From: Firmicutes bacterium TM09-10
GTDB lineage: Bacteria; Bacillota; Clostridia; Lachnospirales; Lachnospiraceae
Length of the DNA: 64,000 bases
Assembly: GCA_003481005.1 (NCBI GenBank)
Contig: QUKC01000012.1
Location: forward strand, 49,901 to 113,900
Reading direction: 5' to 3'
This document shows positions 16,766-25,736 of the stretch, one piece after another (position 1 is the first letter of the stretch; each line of letters starts with the position of its first letter). A program made the position numbers and the translations under genes. The notes under the pieces were generated by a model. It had not been told where the DNA came from. It saw only the letters and a list, made by a program, of their open reading frames with translations, and ran no database searches.

Positions 16766-17803
16766 TTATTTGTCCTCATAGGAAAAAGTAATCTGCTGCC
16801 GGTTTGCATCCACCACAGCGTCCACCCCGAACGGAATAATACATCTTGGCGTCGCATGTCCGATATTGACGTTTGCCACAATGGGAAGCGTCGGATCAGC
16901 CACTTCTTCTACGAGTATTTTTTTATATTCTTCAAAATACAGTTCATCCATCGGCTTGCCGCAAATGATTCCGGAAATCACTTCGAAAATCCCGGTCTTT
17001 TTCAACGTCTGAACCATTTTTCGGTACAACTGCGGCACTGGCTGCTCTTCGCAGGTTTCCAGAAGCAAAATTTTTCCTGCCCAGTCCTCCTTTGGCGGAA
17101 ACAGCTCATACTTTTCACACATCGAAACTGAGTCTGCGTAGCGGCTGTTATCGAAAATATCATACAGCACTTCCAGACAGCCGCCGAGAATTTTTCCCTG
17201 AAAAACAGGACTTCCCTGCAGCAGCAAAAAGCCTTCGTTTGGATGTGCGGTTCTCGGCGTGCCGATTGCAGCAGGCGACCAGTCCGTCCGTTCCTCATAC
17301 CAGACGTCGCTCGGCTCGATTTTTGCAATTTTCCCGGTCCGAATCAGCTCTTCAAAATAGGTTGCCGTATATGGAAGCATTTCATGATCCATCTCACAGA
17401 TATCCGCCAGAAACGACTGCCCGTAAAAGGTATTCAGCCCCAGCTTATGCAGCATCAGGTGATTGACCGTCGTATCGGAAAACCCCAGAAAGATTTTTTT
17501 GTTCAGCGCTTTTTGTAATTCCTTGTGTTCAAACAGATACGGCAGCAGCCGATAGGTATCGTCCCCACCGATCGCGCACAGGATCATATCGATGGAATCG
17601 TCCGAAAATGCCTGTAAAAGATCCTTTGCCCGATCTTCGGGATGATTTTTGACGTATTCGATGCCTTTTTGTGCATGCGGCATCATAATGACGTTTAAGC
17701 CGTATTCCTTTAGTCTCCGGATTCCGATTTCCACTTCATGTGCCGCAAAGGCTTCTCCGATCGTACCGGAGGACAGGCTTACGATTGCGATGTTTTTTAC
17801 CAT
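16766..17803 (-). CDS. S66 family LD-carboxypeptidase / MccF-like serine peptidase
   Basis: The 345-residue protein begins IAIVSLSSGTIGEAF and has GGDDTYRLLPYL, then the nucleophile motif LGFSDTTVNH (Ser109). The catalytic Glu is in LLLETCEEQP and the His in VNIGHATPRC. This Ser-Glu-His triad is diagnostic for family S66. The GGDD segment and length resemble MccF-like members, which cleave peptide-nucleotide antibiotics, more than the muropeptide LD-carboxypeptidase LdcA. It is likely cytoplasmic, as there is no signal peptide. The neighbouring Pat-like GNAT fits a detoxification pair, which is inference. Confidence 0.85.
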   Translation of the reverse strand: MVKNIAIVSLSSGTIGEAFAAHEVEIGIRRLKEYGLNVIMMPHAQKGIEYVKNHPEDRAKDLLQAFSDDSIDMILCAIGGDDTYRLLPYLFEHKELQKALNKKIFLGFSDTTVNHLMLHKLGLNTFYGQSFLADICEMDHEMLPYTATYFEELIRTGKIAKIEPSDVWYEERTDWSPAAIGTPRTAHPNEGFLLLQGSPVFQGKILGGCLEVLYDIFDNSRYADSVSMCEKYELFPPKEDWAGKILLLETCEEQPVPQLYRKMVQTLKKTGIFEVISGIICGKPMDELYFEEYKKILVEEVADPTLPIVANVNIGHATPRCIIPFGVDAVVDANRQQITFSYEDK

Positions 17804-17839
17804 TCTTTCCTCTCATTTCTGCGCACGCTTTTTACGCAT

Positions 17840-17928
17840 GTCGAGTTTGTATCAAGTGCACGCAGATACAAATCTCGTGATTGAAAATTTTATTCATGAC
17901 AATAGAATGCTCGCAGAGCGTGTATTCT
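17840..17928. repeat. Two hairpin elements filling the S66/nitroreductase gap
   Basis: The 156-bp gap holds CGAGTTTGTATC paired with GATACAAATCTCG (about 17840-17877, one bulge). It also holds AGAATGCTCGCAGAGCGTGTATTCT (17904-17928). The second, with its flank GTTGTTTTTCAA, closely resembles 54128-54160 at the end of thrC, so it is a member of a small dispersed hairpin family. I see no gene in the gap. Confidence 0.6.
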
Positions 17929-17959
17929 GTTGTTTTTCAATCTTTCGTCCTCAAAGCTT

Positions 17960-18538
17960 TCAAATGCAGGTTACGACATCTTCAAGGTTCCGTTTCGGAA
18001 CGATATAATTTCCGTCTACATCCAGATGGTAGCGGATATCGCCATCCTTTTCGACATTCTCAATCCTGCTGATATGGGATGGATAACCAAATGCCACCAC
18101 CGTATGCAGCTTCTGATCCTCCGTCAATCCAAACAGCTCCGAAAGCTTTTGCCGGTTGCACGCGCCTATGATACAGCTTCCGACCCCATGATTCCACGCT
18201 GCCAGCGTCATATTCGAAATCGCCAGCCCGGCGTCCGTATCGCAGTTCGGGTTGATTTTCAAATTCTGCACCACGCCGATAAACAGCACCGGCTCTTCTC
18301 CAGCCTTCGGCTGTCCCTGTTTCTTCGGAAGATATGCCGCCCACTTCGTCTCTGCAAAAACCTCCTGCACCTTTTGGGGCGTTTTCACAACGACATAGCT
18401 CAACGGCTGTTTATTCGCCGCGCTGGACGCGTACCGCGCCGCCGTCAGGATCTCTGCCAGAATTTCCTCCGAAATGGGCTTTTGGCAAAATCTCCGGTAA
18501 GTTCGTCTTTCTTTTAACAAATTCATCAGATCATTCAT
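17960..18538 (-). CDS. Nitroreductase family protein
   Basis: The 192-residue flavoprotein has an N-terminal FMN phosphate site, LLKERRTYRRF, and ARYASSAANKQPLSYVVV. The mid-region is AGLAISNMTLAAWNHGVGSCIIGA and the C-terminal motif is VAFGYP. These proteins bind FMN as dimers and reduce nitro compounds, quinones or flavins with NAD(P)H; some clostridial members are ferredoxin-like dehydrogenases. No extra ferredoxin domain is present. It lies 16 bp downstream of a GNAT gene on the same strand. Confidence 0.88.
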   Translation of the reverse strand: MNDLMNLLKERRTYRRFCQKPISEEILAEILTAARYASSAANKQPLSYVVVKTPQKVQEVFAETKWAAYLPKKQGQPKAGEEPVLFIGVVQNLKINPNCDTDAGLAISNMTLAAWNHGVGSCIIGACNRQKLSELFGLTEDQKLHTVVAFGYPSHISRIENVEKDGDIRYHLDVDGNYIVPKRNLEDVVTCI

Positions 18539-18554
18539 ATGGATTTCCTCTGTC

Positions 18555-19040
18555 TTAGGATAAAACTCGTTTCATCACAATGTACTCTTTTTCCTGTATT
18601 ACCACAAATTTATTTTTGCTCCAAAACGCGAAGCTTTGCGGATTCCCATAGTCTACGCCCAGGCGGATTTCCCGATAGCCTGCGTTTTTCATTGCTTCCA
18701 CTGCTTCCTGAATGATCTGTGTCCCGATTCCCTGGTTCTGATATGCCGTATCCATCATAAAAAATCCGATCCATACGATCTCTTCCGTCGGATATCCCAA
18801 AATCAGATCCATCACAGCAACCAGCGTATCCCCGTCAAACAATCCGATATACGCTTTATCCTCTTTGCTCTTTCCAGGCGGCAGCGCATTTCTATCATCC
18901 AGGATACTTTCTCTGGTTACAAATGGTTGATGAAATTCATAAAACAGTTTGTTTTTAGAACAAAGATCATAAATGATGTCCACATCTTCTGTTTCCAATG
19001 CTCTCACAAAAAAACGTTTCGATAACGCTTCCAGATCCAT
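18555..19040 (-). CDS. GNAT family N-acetyltransferase
   Basis: The 161-residue single-domain GNAT has FFVRALETEDVDIIYDLC at the N-terminus, strand VWIGFFMMDTAYQNQGIGTQIIQEAVEAM forming the acetyl-CoA loop (Q-x-x-G-I-G), and a C-terminal FWSKNKFVVIQEK in place of the common GF motif. The substrate is unknown. It heads a two-gene unit with the nitroreductase. Confidence 0.85.
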   Translation of the reverse strand: MDLEALSKRFFVRALETEDVDIIYDLCSKNKLFYEFHQPFVTRESILDDRNALPPGKSKEDKAYIGLFDGDTLVAVMDLILGYPTEEIVWIGFFMMDTAYQNQGIGTQIIQEAVEAMKNAGYREIRLGVDYGNPQSFAFWSKNKFVVIQEKEYIVMKRVLS

Positions 19041-19320
19041 TTTGTTTTCTCCTTTCCCGTTTTCATCCTATTCCTCGCATCTTTCCATGCGAAGCCTGCC
19101 TGTTGAAAGACACAAGAGAACTTTTAATACCTATCATACAATACTGTGCAGCAAAAAACAATTTTCCCTTTTCTCTTTCTTCGCATTCTGTTACAATTCA
19201 GTTATATCGTTATCGTTCACACTTATCTCTTTCGATCGCATATTTTGTGTTTACAAGAAAATTTGCTTTAAAGAGAGCATGTATAAGCCTCAGCTACCAT
19301 CTGCTGTAAGGAGGGTCCCC
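19041..19320. other. Divergent intergenic region without recognised gene
   Basis: This is 280 bp of AT-rich sequence between the GNAT gene (minus) and the DJ-1 family gene (plus). I see only the AAGGAGG ribosome site at its right edge and AT-rich promoter-like stretches (TTACAATTCAGTTATATCG) that I could not resolve into a convincing -35/-10 pair. Confidence 0.5.
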
Positions 19321-19836
19321 ATGAAAACTGTTGTTCTTTTATATCCAACAAGCTGTATTTATGAAATTGTCATTTTAAATTATTTCCTGCACTTTGCCGG
19401 CAAGGAAGTTTTGTTTGTATCTCCGGATGGAACTCCCATTACAGCGATGGAGGGTTATTCAATCAATGTTTCCGGTAAACTGACCGATATTGCTCCGGAT
19501 GAAATAGAACTTGCGATCGTTCCAGGCGGAAATATCAAGGCAATTGACAATCCGATTGTATGGAACTGCTTAAAGGACATCAAATCAAGGGGCGGTATTC
19601 TCGCCGCCATCTGTGCCGGAGTTGATGTACTTGATCATGCCGGAATTCTGGACGGGGTTGTGTCTACACATTCTTCTGATCTCGACGTTGCGGTTACCGA
19701 TCAGGTCATCACCTCCCGGGCGAATGGATATGTCGATTTTGCAATCGAAGTTGCAAAAAAGATGAATTTATTTCAGGATGAGGCAGATCTGCAGGAAACG
19801 ATCGCATTCTGGAAAGACTACCGGAGGATGCAGTAA
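19321..19836 (+). CDS. DJ-1/PfpI family protein
   Basis: The 171-residue protein has the DJ-1/PfpI glutamine-amidotransferase-like fold, with LAIVPGGN near residues 61-67 and the nucleophile elbow AAICAGVDVLDHAGIL containing the conserved Cys. THSSDLDVAV follows, and the C-terminal FAIEVAKKMNLF helix is as in the family. Members include chaperones, glyoxalases and proteases; the sequence does not discriminate. The start at 19321 has AAGGAGG seven bases upstream; the longer in-frame extension runs through the intergenic region and was rejected. Confidence 0.87.
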   Translation: MKTVVLLYPTSCIYEIVILNYFLHFAGKEVLFVSPDGTPITAMEGYSINVSGKLTDIAPDEIELAIVPGGNIKAIDNPIVWNCLKDIKSRGGILAAICAGVDVLDHAGILDGVVSTHSSDLDVAVTDQVITSRANGYVDFAIEVAKKMNLFQDEADLQETIAFWKDYRRMQ

Positions 19837-19852
19837 CTCCGGCAGTCTTTTT
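19816..19852 (+). terminator. Terminator embracing the stop codon of the DJ-1 family gene
   Basis: GACT-a-CCGGAG, a 10-base loop that contains the TAA stop, CTCCGG-c-AGTC, then TTTTT. The stem begins inside the coding region. On the minus strand the same hairpin is followed by TTTCC, so it may also act weakly the other way. Confidence 0.75.
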
Positions 19853-19857
19853 CTGCG

Positions 19858-20814
19858 TTACCAGTATTTTTCTACATATTCTGCGACCTCTTTTTCTGGC
19901 ATAGAAAACTCTTTTCCGATCGTCTCAATGATTGCCTCCTTGTTGATCTGAAACTTTTTACAGGTTTTGACAGTTGCCCGAATTCCCTCTGTTCGCCCCT
20001 GCAGAACACCTTCCATTCTCAGTTCTTCCAGTGCTTTACACATAATCATTTGTCCTCCTTCTTTTTCTTCTGCTTCCAACGCCCGATCAATTAGACTTTG
20101 GGAGTTAGTAATCGTCCCAATGACAAGTCCAAGCTCTGATGGAATTTCTTTGTTCTCATAAATTGCATTTAAATTTTCATAATCCTTCTCGTAAATAAAA
20201 CGGCTTGCCTCAAACACCGTATTTACATCAGGATTACGAAATTGCATCGGTTTACTCGTTCTTACTTGGAGCAGGTTCATGCTGTAATCCGATACCAGTG
20301 ACTGTAATTTTTCCGGAATTTTCAACATGTCTTTTAAGCATCCCGGACCATCCCATTTTTCTTCTCCATAATAAACGCACAGGCTGATTACCGGATGCAG
20401 CCGGTCTGTTTTCTTAAAATTCGAAAGAAATTCATCGGATGAAACAAAATCTTTCTCCTGTCTGTTCTTAGCCGCAATTTCATGGTACTCTTTTAAATAC
20501 GAAAAACAGTCACCAATCATATGCCGAAGCGGCATCGCATAATGAATCCTCTCCTGATTTTCCAACCCCCAGAGTACAAAATCCACTCCGTAAGCCGTTT
20601 TCTTTACGACGTCCCAGACTTTTTGTACTGTCTCCGCATGCCCATTAAATTTCAATACAGACGAAACATCCGTATCAGCTTCCTTAAGATCTTCAGGTTT
20701 CAGCACCTGTTCTCCCTGAAACACCGCTGCATTGAATAAATCCGCAAAATGCGCGTTGTTTTTCCAGAAGTTTTTTAATACGACATCCGGCTTTATCTTG
20801 TTTTTTCTCGCTAC
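19858..20814 (-). pseudogene. Rpn/PD-(D/E)XK nuclease-transposase family gene with lost start codon
   Basis: The frame encodes about 318 residues and has no internal stop. It matches the Rpn-type recombination-promoting nuclease/putative transposase proteins common in Lachnospiraceae: VLKNFWKNNAHFADLFNA, the QGEQVLKPEDL block, GLENQERIHYAMPLRHM, the strand VISLCVYYGEEKWDGP, and the C-terminal ALEELRMEGVLQGRTEG. The codon placed eight bases after AGGAGG, where ATG is expected before ARKNKIKPD, is GTA. The next usable start is a GTG at 20724, which would delete about 30 conserved residues. The AGGAGG is also inside a hairpin. I call it a probable recent pseudogene; expression from a rare start cannot be excluded. 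Confidence 0.7.
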
Positions 20815-20822
20815 GTTTCACA

Positions 20823-20840
20823 CCTCCTGTTTTGCAGGAG
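20823..20840 (-). promoter_or_regulatory. Ribosome site sequestered in a hairpin
   Basis: On the minus strand CTCCTG-CAAAA-CAGGAG pairs the AGGAGG Shine-Dalgarno of the Rpn-type gene (plus-strand 20823-20828) in a 6-bp stem. Together with the GTA at the start position this should keep translation very low. Confidence 0.5.
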
Positions 20841-21053
20841 ATACGATTTCCCGGTTGCAGGTTCCCCACGTCATCTGTAAAATCCCCCGCTTTTTCAATA
20901 AATGAAACTGATAGAAATTGGTTCAAAAACATAGACTTCCGGAATAGAATAAGATTTCATAAAGATGCGCTAAAAGCGCTAATCTGCTGGTAGAAAATAT
21001 GCTTTAAAACTATGATAACACAGTTGTGGGGATTGTCAAAGAGAACTTTAAGC

Positions 21054-21157
21054 AAAAAAGGGGAACCTTGCGGTTCCCCAATATTTGGAACCTTCTAAAT
21101 TCCTTGCAGAATTTAGAAGTAGCGCAAAAAAGGGAACCTTGCGGTTCCCTTTTTTGC
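21054..21157 (-). terminator. ilvC: Three stacked hairpins (two terminators) after ilvC
   Basis: Immediately after the ilvC stop is GCAAAAAAGGGAACC/GGTTCCCTTTTTTGC around a 4-base loop (21124-21157). Next comes CTTCTAAATTC/GAATTTAGAAG (21092-21119), then GGGGAACC/GGTTCCCC with its own T6 tract (21054-21079). The first and third share the core GGGAACC-GCAA-GGTTCCC, so the terminator seems duplicated. The first is symmetrical and should stop transcription in both directions. Confidence 0.88.
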
Positions 21158-22231
<1,074 letters not shown>

Positions 22232-22250
22232 CTATCAGTAACATTGTACA

Positions 22251-22772
22251 TTAAAGACTTTTGTTGTCCTCTTCATCGATGTAAACCACACGATCCACAC
22301 CTCTTGTAAGTCCCGCAATACCGGTTCTTGCAAGCTCCAGGATCTCATAGCCGGACAATAGATTCAGAAACGCCTCCAGCTTACTCTGGGAGCCGGTTAC
22401 TTCAATGACCAGGCTCTCTGCTCCGACGTCCACGATCTTGGCACGGAACACGTTTGCAACAGCAATAATGCCTTCCCGTTCCTTGGCATTGGCCCTTACC
22501 TTGATCAGCGCCAGTTCGCGGAATACGCTGGAATCCGGCTCCAGCTCACGGATATCCCGGACATCCACAAGCTTACCGACCTGCTTTTCAATCTGATCGA
22601 GGATTTCATCATCTCCGCTGGCTACAATGGTAATCCGGGTAAAACGCGGATCAGCCGTTACGCCTGCAGTAATGCTTTCAATATTGTAACCCCGTCTGGA
22701 AAACAGCCCGGAAATCCGACTTAATACGCCGGAGGTATTGTCAACAATTAGCTGAAATGCCTTCTTATGCAT
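22251..22772 (-). CDS. ilvH: Acetolactate synthase small (regulatory) subunit, second copy
   Basis: The 173-residue protein has an N-terminal ACT domain starting FQLIVDNTSGVLSRISGLFS and RRGYNIESITAG, the valine-binding region, and a C-terminal domain around residues 80-165. It binds the catalytic subunit IlvB and confers feedback control. It is complete, heads the ilvC unit and has its own promoter at 22840-22868. A second, diverged small subunit is encoded at 23047 next to ilvB. The residues around the effector site differ somewhat, so the two may respond differently (inference). Confidence 0.92.
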   Translation of the reverse strand: MHKKAFQLIVDNTSGVLSRISGLFSRRGYNIESITAGVTADPRFTRITIVASGDDEILDQIEKQVGKLVDVRDIRELEPDSSVFRELALIKVRANAKEREGIIAVANVFRAKIVDVGAESLVIEVTGSQSKLEAFLNLLSGYEILELARTGIAGLTRGVDRVVYIDEEDNKSL

Positions 22773-22839
22773 CGCTTCGTTTCCTCCCTGTACAGCACCC
22801 GGCTCTTCTGCCGGGCTGCCTGATCACCCTATGCGTCTT

Positions 22840-22868
22840 ATTCTAGCAATGTTCGCATAGCATGTCAA
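22840..22868 (-). promoter_or_regulatory. Strong sigma-A promoter of the ilvH-ilvC unit
   Basis: On the minus strand TTGACA (22863-22868), 17 bases, TAGAAT (22840-22845), with TGC in front of the -10. The leader contains a hairpin AGCCCGGC-AGAAGA-GCCGGGTGCT before AGGGAGG. I found no T-box motif here. The rest of the gap up to 23046 holds a palindrome-like CCTGCGTTATAACACAGG that could be a weak terminator of ilvN. Confidence 0.8.
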
Positions 22869-23046
22869 CGTATGAGTTTCCGGCATGTCATTCATAACCG
22901 GAAGTTATGGCTTTTTATTTTACGTAAAACCTGTGTTATAACGCAGGATCGCCTGATATTGAAATCCCGCCAAACCGTCTGCAGAATGTAATATCCTCAC
23001 TGCACCAGCAACAGATTCTACCTTCGTAACTGTTCAGTACACTCAT

Positions 23047-23535
23047 TCAGTTTTCCTGATCGTGGCATTTCTGCAGCGCCACAGTTCCGGTGCGGGCAAC
23101 TTCCACGATGCTGATGGAATTGAGCATCTTTAAGAATAACTGCACGCGGTCCGGCACGTCGCAGATTTGGATCATCATCTGATATTTGCTCATATCTACG
23201 ATCTGCGCCTTTAAAATGTTGCAGATTTCCATAATGTCCCTGCGATTGTTCCGGTTATATTTTACCTTCACCAGCATCAGTTCCCTGCTGATGCTGGCGG
23301 GCTCGTCGAAGGTCTTTACTTTAATGATATCCAGTTTTTTATTTAACTGTTTTTCAATTTGTTCTAACGTGTGGTTATCGCCGCTGGATACGATTGTCAT
23401 ACAGGAAACACTGGGATCGTCCGTCTCTCCAACCACCAGACTGTCAATGTTAAACGCTCTTCTGGAAAACAGCCCCGCAACCTTGCAGAGAACACCGGAG
23501 CGGTTTTCCACCAGTACAGAATATATCTTCTTCAT
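23047..23535 (-). CDS. ilvN: Acetolactate synthase small (regulatory) subunit, ilvB-linked copy
   Basis: The 162-residue paralogue of the protein encoded at 22251 has the ACT-domain start IYSVLVENRSGVLCKVAGLFS and RRAFNIDSLVVGE. The characteristic ISRELMLVKVKYN is in the middle, and SISIVEVARTGTVALQ is near the end. It sits 19 bp downstream of ilvB and is almost certainly co-translated with it. The C-terminal domain is poorer in Gly/Ala than in the other copy and ends CHDQEN. Confidence 0.9.
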   Translation of the reverse strand: MKKIYSVLVENRSGVLCKVAGLFSRRAFNIDSLVVGETDDPSVSCMTIVSSGDNHTLEQIEKQLNKKLDIIKVKTFDEPASISRELMLVKVKYNRNNRRDIMEICNILKAQIVDMSKYQMMIQICDVPDRVQLFLKMLNSISIVEVARTGTVALQKCHDQEN

Positions 23536-23554
23536 CGGTTTGTTCCTCCCTCCG

Positions 23555-25171
23555 TTATTTTACCGTATCCATCGGATTGATGACGCATTCCATCAAAACA
23601 GCATCCTCATCCTTCAAAAAGGCGTCGATTGCCTCGTCCATCTTGTCCGGAGCCTCCAGACGGATAAAGTCCATACCGTAGGCCTGGGCCAGCTTTTCCA
23701 GATCAGGACCGCCGCCAAGCTCTACGACAGAGTAACGTCCCTTGTAAGTATTCTGCTGGTACTCCCTTACCATGCCAAGATACTGATTTGCAATTACCAC
23801 AATTTTCACCGGAACCTGATACTGACGCATCGTCGCAAATTCCATCATGGACATCTGGAACGAACCGTCACCGCAGACTGCAACGACCTGTCTGCCCGGT
23901 GCGCCCAGCTTTGCGCCCATCGCCGCAGGAATGGAATAGCCCATGGTTCCCATGCCGCCGGAGGTCAAAAAGCTGCCTTCACGGATCTTACAGTTTCTGC
24001 ATGACCAGATCTGATTCTGTCCCACGTCTGCCACATAAACCGCATCCTGTTCCATTTTATCGGAAAGCCTGCGCACGAACTCCGCCGGATCGACAAAGGC
24101 AGGATCGGGCTTTCTCGTATCTGCCATCGTCTTTTCATATTCCTGCAGGCAGACTACCCATTCGCTGTAATCCCCGCCCAACTCCTGTTCGAGCATATCG
24201 GTGAAAATGTGCTTTGCATCGCCCACCAGCGGGATCGTCGGACCTGCGTTTTTGCCGATTTCCGCAGGATCGACATCCATATGGACGAGCACCTTGTTTT
24301 TCGTGATGATTTCCGGCTGGTTGACCGCACGATCCGCCACTCTCGCGCCGACCATAATGATCATGTCAGCCTCGTTCATCGCGCGATTTGCGCACGGTGC
24401 GCCGTTATTGCCAACCATACCGAAATACAGCGGGTCTTCTGTCTGCATCGCGCCGATGCCCATCATAGTTGTTACAACCGGAATTTTGTGACGGTGGGAA
24501 AATTCCCGTAAAAGCTTCTGCGCATCGCCAAGCAGCACGCCGCCGCCTGCGCAGATAACCGGACGCTTTGCCTTTTCCAGCTCGGCGATTACCTTTTTAA
24601 TCTGCACAATATGTCCTTTTACAGTCGGTTTATAGGTGCGCATGCTCACACTATCCGGATATTTGAATTTACGTACCGGTGCATTCTGCACATCGATCGG
24701 AACATCGATCAGGACAGGACCTTTTCTGCCGGTATTTGCAATATAAAATGCTTCTTTAAAAATCTGCGGAATGTCCTCTGCATTTTTGACCAGATAGCTG
24801 TATTTGACAAAGGATTCCGCCGCTCCAGTGATATCCGCCTCCTGGAACACGTCGCTGCCGATCAGCTCGCTGTTGACCTGTCCGGTAATGCACACAAGCG
24901 GAATGCTGTCTGCAAAAGCCGTTGCGATACCAGTAATCAGGTTTGTCGCACCGGGACCGCTCGTTACCGCGCATACGCCCACCTTGCCGGTCACACGAGC
25001 CAGACCGCTGGCTGCATGCGCCGCATTTTGCTCCGTTCGGATCAGGACAGATTTGATATCCGTATCCAACAGGCTGTCATAAAACGGACAGATCGCAACC
25101 CCCGGATATCCAAATACCATTTCTACGCCTTCATTTTCAAGGCATTTTACCATTGCCTGTGCACCATTCAT
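23555..25171 (-). CDS. ilvB: Acetolactate synthase large (catalytic) subunit
   Basis: The 538-residue ThDP enzyme condenses two pyruvates, or pyruvate and 2-ketobutyrate. The catalytic Glu is in VLIRTEQNAAHAASG. ATSGPGATN-like (AVTSGPGATNLITGIATAF), GQVNSELIGSDVFQEAD and the ThDP motif GDGSFQMSMMEFATMRQYQ ending near NQYLGM are present. The start at 25171 has GGAGG nine bases upstream. It is followed by its own small subunit gene. It belongs to the biosynthetic AHAS type because of the FAD-domain segment and the linked IlvN. An upstream GTGCGAT/ATCGCAC palindrome lies in the leader. Confidence 0.95.
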   Translation of the reverse strand: MNGAQAMVKCLENEGVEMVFGYPGVAICPFYDSLLDTDIKSVLIRTEQNAAHAASGLARVTGKVGVCAVTSGPGATNLITGIATAFADSIPLVCITGQVNSELIGSDVFQEADITGAAESFVKYSYLVKNAEDIPQIFKEAFYIANTGRKGPVLIDVPIDVQNAPVRKFKYPDSVSMRTYKPTVKGHIVQIKKVIAELEKAKRPVICAGGGVLLGDAQKLLREFSHRHKIPVVTTMMGIGAMQTEDPLYFGMVGNNGAPCANRAMNEADMIIMVGARVADRAVNQPEIITKNKVLVHMDVDPAEIGKNAGPTIPLVGDAKHIFTDMLEQELGGDYSEWVVCLQEYEKTMADTRKPDPAFVDPAEFVRRLSDKMEQDAVYVADVGQNQIWSCRNCKIREGSFLTSGGMGTMGYSIPAAMGAKLGAPGRQVVAVCGDGSFQMSMMEFATMRQYQVPVKIVVIANQYLGMVREYQQNTYKGRYSVVELGGGPDLEKLAQAYGMDFIRLEAPDKMDEAIDAFLKDEDAVLMECVINPMDTVK

Positions 25172-25267
25172 GCTGCATCTCCTCCTTGCTGCCACCCTGT
25201 CAGCGTTTTGTGCGATTCATCGCACCTCTGTATTTTCAGCTTAATTTTATCGTCTAAAACTATCGTT

Positions 25268-25693
25268 TTACCGTTTAAACTTCCCGAAAAACTCCGCTAA
25301 CGGCTCCACAACTGCTCCCAGATCACGGATCGCGCTGTTTAAGCTTTCGATGTCCATCCGGTTTAACTTCTCCGTTGCCTGGCTTAACGCCTCGCTGCTC
25401 TGCCAAACCAGACCGTTTTCATCAAACAGCGTCTGAATATCCGTCAGCGTCTCCTGCGCCGTCTGTAGCGTGTCTGTCGCTTCCACCAGCGTCTCCTGTC
25501 CCTGACTGATAATCTGCAGCATCGGCGGGACGACAAGCAGAAAAACTGCGATGACCGCCGCTGCCAGAACACAGCCTGCCGCCGCCAAAATTCTCGTCAC
25601 GAAAAGCTGCTTTTTTAACGAAGCCGTCTGCTGTCTGTTCTGCTCTGTCAGCTCTTCCAGCAAACCGATCACATCCCTGGATCTTTCTTCCAT
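25268..25693 (-). CDS. Single-pass membrane protein of unknown function, DUF948-like
   Basis: The 141-residue product has a short N-terminal helix, one transmembrane segment (about residues 31-54) and a long C-terminal coiled coil rich in Thr, Glu and Leu (QETLVEATDTLQTAQETLTD). This resembles DUF948 and methyl-accepting-linker type proteins, but I cannot assign a function. It lies 43 bp after metH and 96 bp before ilvB on the same strand, with no clear terminator, so a metH-orf-ilvBN transcript is possible. Confidence 0.6.
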   Translation of the reverse strand: MEERSRDVIGLLEELTEQNRQQTASLKKQLFVTRILAAAGCVLAAAVIAVFLLVVPPMLQIISQGQETLVEATDTLQTAQETLTDIQTLFDENGLVWQSSEALSQATEKLNRMDIESLNSAIRDLGAVVEPLAEFFGKFKR

Positions 25694-25736
25694 CTGATCT
25701 TCCCCCTATTGGAAATTTTTCAAAGCAGCGCTGATC

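Noticed and set aside
18973..19320. Long N-terminal extension of the DJ-1 family protein
   Set aside because: The extension overlaps the divergent GNAT gene and has no similarity; AAGGAGG marks the start at 19321.
21054..21157. Short repeated GGGAACC units as a possible CRISPR
   Set aside because: Only two copies, each a hairpin with a T tract directly after a gene; they are terminators.
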